From Shewanella sp. AS1 (GTDB taxonomy: Bacteria; Pseudomonadota; Gammaproteobacteria; Enterobacterales; Shewanellaceae), in the NCBI RefSeq assembly GCF_021412565.1, contig NZ_JAKCLJ010000008.1, forward strand, positions 1 through 64,000: a DNA stretch of 64,000 bases, given 5' to 3'. The notes under the pieces are model-generated. The model had not been told where the DNA came from, did no database searches, and was given only the letters and a program-made list of their open reading frames with translations. The position numbers and the translations under genes are program-made. Every line of letters starts with the position of its first letter. Within the stretch, counting starts at the first letter, position 1. Positions 56,446-64,000 of this stretch are shown here, piece by piece.

Positions 56446-57669
56446 ATGTTCGCCAGTTTGCGCGCCTTGCCGTCTGAGATGCGGCAATACCTGATGGTGA
56501 CGGGCAACTATTGGGCCTTCACCCTGACCGACGGCGCGCTGCGCATGCTGGTGGTGCTGCATTTTCACCAGCAGGGCTACTCGCCACTCGCCATCGCCAT
56601 GCTGTTCCTCTTCTATGAGATTTTCGGTGTGGTCACCAATCTGCTGGGCGGCTATCTTGGCGCCCGTATGGGCTTGAATCGCACCATGAACCTCGGCCTG
56701 GGGCTGCAAGTGCTGGCGCTGGGCATGTTATTGGTGCCTGCTTCCTGGCTGACGGTAGCCTGGGTGATGGCGGCGCAGGCGCTATCCGGGATCGCCAAAG
56801 ATCTCAATAAGATGAGCGCCAAGAGCAGCGTGAAGATGCTGGTGGCCAAGGGGGAGGAGGGCACTCTCTATAAATATGTCGCCATGCTCACCGGCTCGAA
56901 GAATGCCCTGAAAGGGGTAGGGTTCTTCCTCGGCGGTATGCTGCTCTCCTGGCTGGGATTCAAGGGGGCGATCGCCTCTATGGCGCTTGGCTTGAGCTTG
57001 ATCTGGCTGCTGAGCCTGATAAAACTCAAGCAAGATCTAGGTAAGGCGAAGAACAAGCCCAAATTTAGCGAGCTCTTCTCAAAAAGCCGCAGCATCAATA
57101 TCTTATCGGCGGCGCGCCTCTGCCTGTTCGCCGCCCGCGATGTCTGGTTTGTGGTGGCGCTGCCTGTCTATCTCGACAGCCAGTTTGGCTGGGATCATGC
57201 GGCCGTCGGTGGCTTTCTGGCGCTGTGGATCATAGGTTATGGCGCGGTGCAGAGCATGGCGCCCCAGGTGACGGGCAAGAAAGCAGGCAAGGTGCCTGAT
57301 GGCCGCGCGGCGTTGCTTTGGGCGGCGCTATTAACCCTTATTCCGGCCGCGATTGCTGTGTTGATGGCGAAAACGGCTGCGCCTGAGAATCTTCAGCTTG
57401 TTTTGCTGCTAGGTCTGCTGATTTTTGGCGCCGTGTTTGCGATCAACTCTTCCCTGCACAGTTATCTTATTGTCAGCTATGCCAGCGACGATGGTGTCTC
57501 CCTGGATGTGGGCTTCTACTATATGGCCAATGCCCTTGGCCGATTGCTCGGTACTGTGCTCTCCGGCTGGATGTATCAGGAGTATGGGTTAACCGCCTGC
57601 CTGTGGATCTCGGCTGGGTTACTTGCCTTAACTGCGGCGATTAGCCTTTGGTTGCCAAGAAAGGGGTGA
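56446..57669 (+). CDS. arsJ: Organoarsenical efflux MFS transporter ArsJ
   Basis: A 407-residue major-facilitator permease with about twelve membrane segments. The region YWAFTLTDGALRMLVVLHFH and the loop LSGIAKDLNKMSAKSSVKM are typical of ArsJ. It exports the unstable 1-arseno-3-phosphoglycerate, which falls apart outside, giving arsenate resistance without ArsC. Starts 13 bp after the GAPDH gene. No arsC is in the window. Confidence 0.92.
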   Translation: MFASLRALPSEMRQYLMVTGNYWAFTLTDGALRMLVVLHFHQQGYSPLAIAMLFLFYEIFGVVTNLLGGYLGARMGLNRTMNLGLGLQVLALGMLLVPASWLTVAWVMAAQALSGIAKDLNKMSAKSSVKMLVAKGEEGTLYKYVAMLTGSKNALKGVGFFLGGMLLSWLGFKGAIASMALGLSLIWLLSLIKLKQDLGKAKNKPKFSELFSKSRSINILSAARLCLFAARDVWFVVALPVYLDSQFGWDHAAVGGFLALWIIGYGAVQSMAPQVTGKKAGKVPDGRAALLWAALLTLIPAAIAVLMAKTAAPENLQLVLLLGLLIFGAVFAINSSLHSYLIVSYASDDGVSLDVGFYYMANALGRLLGTVLSGWMYQEYGLTACLWISAGLLALTAAISLWLPRKG

Positions 57670-57681
57670 TCGAGTGTAGAT

Positions 57682-57860
57682 GTGCCTGGAGGGAGCGAAA
57701 ACAGGATGTTTTCACTAAGCCGTTATGGATGGCGAAAAGCGTCCCGAAGGACTCTATGTGTCACTGCATCTACTACACGCCGTGAATCCATCCTTGGAGG
57801 CTTGACGATGGCATCCATGCCATCGACATTCGCAGCTGCAACAACACATGGTGTTATCTC
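57682..57860 (+). repeat. Structured intergenic element after arsJ (candidate dispersed repeat)
   Basis: This gene-free part of the 393-bp gap contains a hairpin GAAAACA-GGA-TGTTTTC (57697-57713) and a larger one CGATGGCAT-CC-ATGCCATCG (57806-57825), in a setting (GCCGTGAATCCATCCTTGGAGG nearby) that I recall from repeated intergenic sequences of Shewanella. A frame is open at 57682-57885 but codes for nothing recognisable. The rest of the gap to 58062 is AT-rich and should hold the promoter of the next gene; no clear site seen. Copy number is not testable here. Confidence 0.45.
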
Positions 57861-58062
57861 TACAATTTGGCTTTTCTTTAAGTAAGAAGTCAATTTTTGG
57901 GTATTCAAAGTTCTCTGCTGGCGTGATATTTATTAGTTTGTTATTAATATCATAAAGATATAAACAACATCTCGCCTCGATAGTAAGTTTGGACGCTATG
58001 GAATCATCATGGCTTACAAGCCATTTTAAGTGGCTTGATATAGCAGAGAATAAGGAGTTTCA

Positions 58063-58713
58063 GTGAAATTAGCCTTGGTTAGCGACAATTCGACAGCCCA
58101 GGGAACAGAGGCTGTCGATTATTTATTGAAGAGTATTGGGGTACCGAAAAGCGATATTTCTATCGGTTATATTGCCTCATCTCCCGATCCAGATAAGTTC
58201 TTTTTTGGGCAAACAGTGGCGTTTTACCGATCACTGGGAATAGCGGATGTGGTCTATCTGGAATTAGAGGATGGCTATAGCCAGGTGTTGGCAACAGAGG
58301 TTTTGTCGAAAAGTGTCATACATCTGTCAGGTGGGAATACCTATAGGTTTTTATCTTGGCTAAAACATAGGGGGTTAGACGTTCAGTTACGTGCCCTGGC
58401 ATTAAATGGTAAGCCCATGGTCGGTGTGAGTGCCGGTGCAATGCTATTGACCCCCTCAATTGCTTCGGCTGCCTTATGCGGCGATATTAATGAAGTTGAC
58501 TTGTCAGACGATTCGGCCCTTGGGCTTATCCCTAGCTTATTTTGTGCCCATTCAACAAAAGATGTTGCCGAACAGGAGTTGGCGCTACAAATTTCAGCCA
58601 AGACGGGAAACAAGCTTGTTATGTGTAGCGACTCAGATGCTGTGTATGTGGATGATAAGCAGATAAAAGCGTTTGGCAAACCTGTGTGGATTGCATCAGA
58701 AACGGACATTTAG
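58063..58713 (+). CDS. Peptidase E-like (S51) protein
   Basis: A 216-residue cytosolic protein of the S51/class I glutamine amidotransferase-like fold. The nucleophile elbow GVSAGAM places Ser123; His163 (CAHSTKD) and an upstream Glu or Asp would complete a Ser-His-Glu type triad as in dipeptidase E. Start GTG at 58063 after a strong AAGGAG. HLSGGNTYRFL is typical of this family. True peptidase E prefers N-terminal Asp; substrate here is unknown. Confidence 0.8.
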   Translation: MKLALVSDNSTAQGTEAVDYLLKSIGVPKSDISIGYIASSPDPDKFFFGQTVAFYRSLGIADVVYLELEDGYSQVLATEVLSKSVIHLSGGNTYRFLSWLKHRGLDVQLRALALNGKPMVGVSAGAMLLTPSIASAALCGDINEVDLSDDSALGLIPSLFCAHSTKDVAEQELALQISAKTGNKLVMCSDSDAVYVDDKQIKAFGKPVWIASETDI

Positions 58714-58751
58714 ATTTGACTCGAGCAATGAGTTTATAAACCGGAGAAGCT

Positions 58752-59159
58752 ATGGCTAAGGGACAGTGTAATTGTGGCGCGGTGGCGTTCGAGATCGATG
58801 GCGAGGTGACAGATATCTATGTCTGTCACTGCTCTATCTGCCGCCGATATACGGGTAATAATGGCGTGGCCGTGGTGATTGCCAGTAATGACAAATTTCG
58901 CTGGCTCAAAGGGGCTGAGCAGGTCACGACCTGGCGCAAGCCTGTGGGCGATTGGGAGTCGCGCTTCTGTCGTATCTGCGGATCATCACTGCCGATGAGA
59001 AATAGTGAGTCCAGTATGGCGGTGCCCGCCGGCAGCATTATCGAGGGCGGGGATAAGCTGCAGGTAAAGCATCATATCTGGGTGGACTCGAAGGCCAGCT
59101 GGGATGAGATAGGTGATGCAGGCAAACAGCATCTCCAGGCCTTTGAAGGAAGCGCTTAA
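58752..59159 (+). CDS. GFA/CENP-V-fold zinc protein 1
   Basis: A 135-residue protein of the glutathione-dependent formaldehyde-activating (GFA) family: zinc-ligand cysteines at 6, 8, 25, 27, 30, 73 and 76 (QCNCGAV; CHCSICRRYTG; FCRICGSS). The family includes Gfa but most members have unknown substrates. It begins about 40 bp after the peptidase E-like gene. Confidence 0.85.
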   Translation: MAKGQCNCGAVAFEIDGEVTDIYVCHCSICRRYTGNNGVAVVIASNDKFRWLKGAEQVTTWRKPVGDWESRFCRICGSSLPMRNSESSMAVPAGSIIEGGDKLQVKHHIWVDSKASWDEIGDAGKQHLQAFEGSA

Positions 59160-59333
59160 GTGAAGTGTTTAAGATAAGCCTTTAAAAAAAATGGTATCTT
59201 GTTGTATTTAAAAGTATTACAGCCTTGCCAGGAGAGAAAGTGCAAGTTGGGGCTTACAGCTTGACCTAATCTTAAGTTTCGTTTTGTAGAATTTACTCAA
59301 TTAGTTTTAATTTAACTGTTGAGATGAGTCTAT

Positions 59334-60959
59334 ATGAATGAATTTATTGAAAATGTACGTCAAAAGCTTACAGTGAAAGTGACGACATTTATTCTTCTTC
59401 TCTCAGGGTATTTTGCTTTCGTATTAAATCAGCCAGTGATTGGTAAGATATTTGCGCTTGGCAGCACAGTGCCAGACTGGTGGTTCCCCTATACGGCGCC
59501 AATACTGTTATTGGCTGCCTTTGTAATTATCTACTCCTTATTTGCCATTCCCTATCTGATTAAACCCTTTGCGATTTTTCTGGTGTTAACATCGGCAGCG
59601 GCGCTTTATGCCTCCCAAACCTTTCAGGTTATGTTTGATATGACCATGATGGAAAACCTGTTTGAAACTAATTCAGCCGAAGCCTCATTCTATATTAATG
59701 GCACCTCTCTTCTGTTTGTGCTGCTTTATGGTGTGCTGCCTTCCATAGTGATCGCATTGGTGCGTTTTGAGTATCGCAGTACGCTAGGGCAGGAGCTGTT
59801 TTCCCGTATTGTTTTGGTGATTAGCGCATTACTGGTGATTTTGATGATTGTGGCCAGCAGCTACAAAAATTACGCCTCTGTGGGACGTAATAATCATTAT
59901 TTAAATAAGATGATTATTCCGGCTCATGTTTTTAATGGGGTCAAATACATTAAGCGCACCTATTTATCGACGCCATTGGAATATAAACAGATAGGTGATG
60001 ACGCCGAGCTGATTGCCAATGACAATGGCAAACCGACCATGATGATCTTTATCTTGGGTGAAACGGCCCGGGGTATGAACTATGCCTATAATGGCTACCA
60101 CAGAGAGACCAATCCCTATACTCAGAATCAGGGTTTTATTTCATTAGCCGATGTGCAATCTTGTGGTACTTATACCGCATTATCAGTCCCTTGTATGTTC
60201 TCTAATATGACGAGAGAAAATTACAATAAAGAGCGAGCCTACAATCAGGACAATGTGCTGGATGTAATTGCTAAAGCGGGAGTTGAGGTCTTATGGGTCG
60301 AAAACGATGGCGGTGATAAAGGCGTCGCAAAGCGGCTCCCTAAGGTTAAGATAGATCCTAAGCAAAAGGTTGAAAATTGTAACGGCATAACCTGTTATGA
60401 CGCCGAAATGCTTCGCCATATAGACAATTTTTTAGCAGGAGATGATGTCAAGAACAGGCTATTAGTGCTACACGGTATAGGTAGTCATGGTCCTACTTAT
60501 TGGCAGCGTTATCCCAAAGCTATGGCACGCTATACTCCGTCCTGCGATCGCAGTGATATCGAAAAATGTAGTGATGAAGAGATCCGAAATGTCTATGATA
60601 ATACCATTGCCTATACGGACTATGTGACCTCGAAATTAGTTGAAAAGTTAGAAAATTACTCAGATAAATACAATGTGGCTCTGATGTATATCTCAGATCA
60701 CGGTGAGTCTTTAGGCGAAAATGGGCTCTATTTACACGGCACGCCGTACGCGATTGCGCCGAAAGAGCAAACCACAGTCCCCTGGTTAATCTGGATGCCG
60801 CAGCAATATGCTGAGCAGAAACACATTGACCCCGGTTGTTTAGAGGGACAAACCCAGGTGACCCACGATAATCTGTTTCATACATTACTTGGGTTGTACG
60901 GGGTTAAAACGGCTGCCAAACAAAGTGATTTAGATTTAACAGCCCGTTGTAGCGTTTAA
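59334..60959 (+). CDS. eptA: Lipid A phosphoethanolamine transferase EptA
   Basis: A 541-residue inner-membrane enzyme: five N-terminal membrane segments (to about 185) and a periplasmic alkaline-phosphatase-like domain. Seen: metal-site GETARGMNYAYNGY, the nucleophile Thr281 within SCGTYTALSVPCMFS (Cys277-Cys287 disulfide frame), and ISDHGESLGENGLYLHGTPYAIAP. It adds phosphoethanolamine to lipid A and gives polymyxin and cationic peptide resistance. It is followed by a two-component system, a classic pmrCAB-like order. Confidence 0.95.
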   Translation: MNEFIENVRQKLTVKVTTFILLLSGYFAFVLNQPVIGKIFALGSTVPDWWFPYTAPILLLAAFVIIYSLFAIPYLIKPFAIFLVLTSAAALYASQTFQVMFDMTMMENLFETNSAEASFYINGTSLLFVLLYGVLPSIVIALVRFEYRSTLGQELFSRIVLVISALLVILMIVASSYKNYASVGRNNHYLNKMIIPAHVFNGVKYIKRTYLSTPLEYKQIGDDAELIANDNGKPTMMIFILGETARGMNYAYNGYHRETNPYTQNQGFISLADVQSCGTYTALSVPCMFSNMTRENYNKERAYNQDNVLDVIAKAGVEVLWVENDGGDKGVAKRLPKVKIDPKQKVENCNGITCYDAEMLRHIDNFLAGDDVKNRLLVLHGIGSHGPTYWQRYPKAMARYTPSCDRSDIEKCSDEEIRNVYDNTIAYTDYVTSKLVEKLENYSDKYNVALMYISDHGESLGENGLYLHGTPYAIAPKEQTTVPWLIWMPQQYAEQKHIDPGCLEGQTQVTHDNLFHTLLGLYGVKTAAKQSDLDLTARCSV

Positions 60960-61026
60960 AGAGCGGCTTAACGCTATGGGGGTGATTGTTTGGCTATCGA
61001 TTTAAACATTCAGGGTAAAGCCACCG

Positions 61027-61701
61027 ATGAAGTTGCTACTAATAGAGGACTCAGAACCTTTACGACGGGGCCTGATGGTCGGATTACAGAACTTGGGTTA
61101 CCGGGTTGATGAAGCCGCTGATGGTGAACAAGGGCTCGCGATGGCCTTAAGTCTGCGATATGACCTGATAGTGTTAGATCTGATGTTACCTAAGATGAAT
61201 GGCCTACAGATTTTAGCCGAAATACGGCAAAAGGGGCTGCAGATTAAGGTGCTGATTTTATCTGCCAAAAGTGAGGTTAAGGATAAAATTGATGGTCTGA
61301 TGCAAGGTGCAGATGACTACCTAGCCAAGCCTTTTTCTTTTGAAGAGCTACACGCCCGTATTATCGCCCTGACACGACGAGGTGAACTGACCGAGTCGAC
61401 AAGCCAGGGGGAGGTTAATGGTTTTCGCATCGATGGCGAGAAAAAGCGGCTAACTTATCAACAGCAAGAGATTGAGCTGACTCCCCATGAATTTCGAGTC
61501 GTAGAGTGTATCTTTAATGCTCGCGGCAGAGTGGTCAGCCTAGAACAGATAAGTGACGCCCTGGTCGGTGAGTTTGATTATGTTTCTAAAAACACCATAG
61601 AATCGCACTTATCTGCGGTGCGGCGCAAAGTCCGCGAGAAGGGGGCCGTGCTGCCCATTAAAAATAAGCGGGGCTTTGGCTATATAGTCGAAGTGCTTTA
61701 A
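61027..61701 (+). CDS. OmpR-family response regulator (PmrA/QseB-like)
   Basis: A 224-residue regulator: receiver domain with acidic pocket Glu7-Asp8, phosphoacceptor Asp51 (IVLDLMLP) and Lys101 (LAKPFS), then a winged-helix DNA-binding domain (about 130-222; ELTPHEFRVVECIFNARGRVVS). It lies between eptA and its probable kinase; by context it should activate eptA in response to envelope stress, metal or peptides. Exact orthology (PmrA, QseB, BasR, CarR) is open. Confidence 0.92.
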   Translation: MKLLLIEDSEPLRRGLMVGLQNLGYRVDEAADGEQGLAMALSLRYDLIVLDLMLPKMNGLQILAEIRQKGLQIKVLILSAKSEVKDKIDGLMQGADDYLAKPFSFEELHARIIALTRRGELTESTSQGEVNGFRIDGEKKRLTYQQQEIELTPHEFRVVECIFNARGRVVSLEQISDALVGEFDYVSKNTIESHLSAVRRKVREKGAVLPIKNKRGFGYIVEVL

Positions 61702-61733
61702 TAGGGATCTTGTTCCAACAAGGCGATGTAAAA

Positions 61734-63206
61734 ATGAAACGAAGCGCATCAATCATGGGAGGCTTGGTCAACTCGCTCTTGGCTGTGTTTTCACTGTTTA
61801 TTTTTATTATTTTCCTCGTCGTTGATCTCCTGGTGGATAACTGGGCAGACGAACAATTTGAAGATGATTTAATGAGTCATGCCAGCTATCTCCAGAATTT
61901 GATTAAAGAGCAGGAGCAGACCGCAACGCTCAAGATAGATACCTTGTTGATCAAAGAGTTTGCCGATAAGGAACATCCAGAGCTAAGCTTTTTTCAGGTC
62001 TGGGATGACAAGAAGCAAACCCTTCAACGCTCCCCTTCATTGCAGGATTTTCCCGATGTTGAACTGATTAGGCTCGAGCAGCCGATTAACAGTATTAAGC
62101 TAGTGAATGTTGAGTTGCCAAATGGGGATTCCGGCCGAGCTGTGATGAGCTATTTTGCGATTAACCTTCCTCAGAAAAATAACCCTGTACCTATCTATCT
62201 GACCGTCTATAAATCGGATAATGCTTTAGAGACTTTTCTTTGGGGCGTGGATATCCTGCTGTTCATCTCATTTTTTGTGGCCATTTTTATTATGCGCACT
62301 CTGGCGATTCGCATAGTTTCTAACGGTTTAAAGCCACTTGATTTTATTAACCAGCAGATTAAGAGTCTCAGTCTGGCTCGGCAAAATAATCACAACCTCT
62401 CTCTGAATATTTCCCCCTTTGAGCCACCTATTGCTGAGATCGAGCCGATCCGCAATGAACTGAATAATTTTATTCGTACCAATCAGCAGTTGATTGAAAA
62501 AGAGCAGCGAATCACCGCCGATATTGCCCATGAACTCAAGACACCGATCGCGGAAATTATCAGCTTGACTGAGGTGTCGCTTAATTTCCCTGATGATGTT
62601 CGTATCAGCGAAACCTATCAGCAGGATATGCTTAAAATCTCCCTGCGGATGAAAAAAATTGTTGATAACTTACTCTTGTTACAAAGGGCATCTTCTGATC
62701 AGTTTGTGGTGCAGTTAGAGGAGGTCGAGTTAGAAGATCTGCTGTTAGAGGTTCAAAATAGCCTGATGTTTAAATACCCGGATATAAAACAGCGGGTCGT
62801 CAGGAAAGGGGAAGAGTGGCATCAATTGGTGATAGTGGACTATTTCAGCCTCTATACCATTTTGCTCAATCTGCTCGATAATGCGCTCTATTACGGCAAA
62901 GACCAAGGCTTGGTCGGCGTTAGCCTGGATCTGGACGCCGATGCAAGTTTAACCCTGATCGTGACGAATGAGTTGGATGAAGTGTTAACCGATAGGCAAC
63001 TGCAGCAGTTAACCGAGCCGCTTTACCAGGTAGACTCAGCCCGAACCGAACAACAAAAGCATGGCCTGGGCTTATCCATAGTGCAGCAGCTATGCCAGCA
63101 GAATCAGCTAAGGTTGAACATAGACAAGGGGGGCGACGGTTCCACCCTGAATGTGGCGATTAAAAACATCCGCTGTGTCGACGCTGAAGCGGAGCAGAGC
63201 CGTTAG
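61734..63206 (+). CDS. Sensor histidine kinase partner of the regulator
   Basis: About 490 residues from ATG 61734 (AAGG upstream; the frame is open to 61710 without site). Two membrane segments (about 8-32 and 170-195) enclose a periplasmic sensor domain of about 135 residues; then a HAMP-like linker, DHp box with His266 (ADIAHELKTPIAEI), and a catalytic domain with N box (LLDNALYYG) and G box (HGLGLSIVQQL). It should phosphorylate the adjacent regulator. Signal not visible. Confidence 0.92.
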   Translation: MKRSASIMGGLVNSLLAVFSLFIFIIFLVVDLLVDNWADEQFEDDLMSHASYLQNLIKEQEQTATLKIDTLLIKEFADKEHPELSFFQVWDDKKQTLQRSPSLQDFPDVELIRLEQPINSIKLVNVELPNGDSGRAVMSYFAINLPQKNNPVPIYLTVYKSDNALETFLWGVDILLFISFFVAIFIMRTLAIRIVSNGLKPLDFINQQIKSLSLARQNNHNLSLNISPFEPPIAEIEPIRNELNNFIRTNQQLIEKEQRITADIAHELKTPIAEIISLTEVSLNFPDDVRISETYQQDMLKISLRMKKIVDNLLLLQRASSDQFVVQLEEVELEDLLLEVQNSLMFKYPDIKQRVVRKGEEWHQLVIVDYFSLYTILLNLLDNALYYGKDQGLVGVSLDLDADASLTLIVTNELDEVLTDRQLQQLTEPLYQVDSARTEQQKHGLGLSIVQQLCQQNQLRLNIDKGGDGSTLNVAIKNIRCVDAEAEQSR

Positions 63207-63239
63207 GGCTAAGGTCTGGCTTTATTTTGCTGTAAAACA

Positions 63240-63290
63240 CTTATTTAAAAGATGATTTAAAAGAGAAGTTAAAAGATGACTTAACTGCTT
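63240..63290 (+). repeat. Short direct repeats before the second GFA gene
   Basis: Three imperfect copies of a 12-13-base unit (TTAAAAGATGAY / TTAAAAGAGAAG / TTAAAAGATGAC) lie between the kinase gene and the GFA protein 2 gene. They may be a regulator-binding array or simple slippage; no function can be given. Confidence 0.4.
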
Positions 63291-63352
63291 TATCTTACAG
63301 TGATAGCGCATTTTAAAGCCGAGAGTGTAACTAATAAATCGAGGGAAAGACC

Positions 63353-63757
63353 ATGTATCAGGGGCAATGTCATTGTGGCAATGTGCAGCTGAGTATTAGC
63401 CGGTTAACGGATACCGCGACCTGTTGTAATTGCTCCATCTGTCAGCGCTATGCCGGGCTTTGGGGCTATTTAACTGAGGCGGAAGTGACAGTAACAGTCG
63501 GTGAGCATGGGCTTGACAATTATGAACAGGGTGACAGGTTTCTGAGTGTGAAGCGTTGCAAACACTGTGGCTGCGTGACCCACTATGTCTGCACCGAGCG
63601 CTATAAACAGATTGCCACTGAGGGTAAAGGTGATCGGCTGGCGGTGAACTACAATATGTTTCCCCGTGAGCAGCTGGCCGATATCAAGATCCTCTACCTA
63701 GATGGCGCCGACACTTGGGAGTATCTGGATGAGGGATGGACAATCCCATCCCTCTAG
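63353..63757 (+). CDS. GFA/CENP-V-fold zinc protein 2
   Basis: A 134-residue relative of the protein at 58752: cysteines at 6, 8, 24, 25, 27, 30, then 69, 72 and 74 (QCHCGNV; CCNCSICQRYAG; RCKHCGCVTHYVC). The order of zinc motifs is the same but the rest differs, so the two are paralogs or independent family members. Substrate unknown. Confidence 0.85.
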   Translation: MYQGQCHCGNVQLSISRLTDTATCCNCSICQRYAGLWGYLTEAEVTVTVGEHGLDNYEQGDRFLSVKRCKHCGCVTHYVCTERYKQIATEGKGDRLAVNYNMFPREQLADIKILYLDGADTWEYLDEGWTIPSL

Positions 63758-63779
63758 CATCTCCTGCAAACGCTTAGAG

Positions 63780-64000
63780 CTATACTCGTTCTGCCGCCAG
63801 TTTAGCCGCGCGCGCGCCATGTTCAAACGCCCCGTGGGCATTCTGGGCACCATTTAGCTCTGAGTGGGCTATGATGATGCGGCCATATCCTTGCTTGACT
63901 ATATCCAGCGGGTTTTGCGAGCCATCCTTGCGCATCATAAAGCCTGCCGGGCGCGCTAAACGGGCGTGTCCCCAACGGTTGAGCACGATACCGGCAATGT
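63780..64000 (-). CDS. Probable FAD-dependent amine oxidoreductase, C-terminal part
   Basis: The frame runs out of the window on the right, so only the last about 73 residues are visible. IVLNRWGHARLARPAGF followed by GRIIIAHSELNGAQNAHGAFEHGARAAKLAA resembles the C-terminal FAD-contacting end of NAD(P)/FAD-dependent amine oxidoreductases (spermidine-dehydrogenase-like), where the conserved Ser/Asp-rich turn closes the flavin site. The start, cofactor motif and substrate are not visible. Confidence 0.55.
   Translation of the reverse strand, partial: IAGIVLNRWGHARLARPAGFMMRKDGSQNPLDIVKQGYGRIIIAHSELNGAQNAHGAFEHGARAAKLAAERV

Noticed and set aside
57682..57885. Small gene in the gap after arsJ
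   Set aside because: The 67-codon frame crosses two perfect hairpins and resembles no protein; better explained as an intergenic element.
59334..60959. Mobile colistin resistance (mcr-type) gene
   Set aside because: Although it is the same enzyme family, there is no IS or plasmid feature around it and it sits with its own regulator and kinase like a chromosomal pmrC.

Overview
The window looks like a chromosomal segment of a marine gammaproteobacterium of the Shewanella type. The evidence is gene content and order: priA-argS-ftsN-hslVU, a complete-looking MSHA type IV pilus cluster running straight into mreBCD-maf-rng-yhdP-tldD, and later yjgA back to back with pmbA. The genus call is inference; no database search was possible. 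I recognised no tRNA, rRNA, CRISPR array or replication origin.

Layout. 1-0.9 kb: IS debris, with an IS3-type element inserted into an IS4-type transposase gene. 0.9-10.9 kb: mostly minus-strand housekeeping genes (AraC/GyrI regulator, DUF3859 and DUF971 proteins, HslUV protease with a textbook sigma-32 promoter, FtsN, ArgS, PriA). They are interrupted at 5.1-5.9 kb by a plus-strand gene for a secreted protein made of about 20 curlin-type repeats. 11-14.6 kb: a FimV-like exported protein, ribosomal protein L31 with a structured leader, a secreted SNase-type nuclease and malic enzyme.

14.8-33.4 kb: the MSHA region, csrD(mshH)-mshI-pilN-like-mshJKLMNEG and then mshB, two tandem mshA-like major pilins, mshCDOPQ. 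A strong terminator after the second pilin probably gives high pilin and low minor-pilin output. MshE carries c-di-GMP-binding MshEN motifs and CsrD is a degenerate GGDEF/EAL protein, so the cluster is set up for c-di-GMP/Csr control of surface attachment. 33.6-44.8 kb: cell-shape genes mreBCD, then maf, rng, yhdP, a Nit-type amidohydrolase and tldD.

44.9-64 kb is more accessory. It holds a TolC/HlyD/two-permease export operon without its own ATPase, a small TPR secreted protein, a LysR regulator, and yjgA divergent from pmbA (the TldD partner). An arsenic operon (arsR-acr3-gapdh-arsJ) is preceded by two tandem ArsR-like palindromes overlapping a promoter. Then come a structured intergenic repeat, a peptidase-E-like protein, and an EptA lipid A phosphoethanolamine transferase with a response regulator and sensor kinase (a polymyxin-resistance type module) flanked by two GFA-family zinc proteins. 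The C-terminal end of a probable FAD oxidoreductase closes the window.

I found no obviously new multi-gene system. The most interesting signals are the orphan high-repeat curlin-like protein between hslV and ftsN, the duplicated MSHA major pilin, the ATPase-less exporter with an in-frame 21-bp repeat, and the transposon start codon abutting a terminator hairpin.
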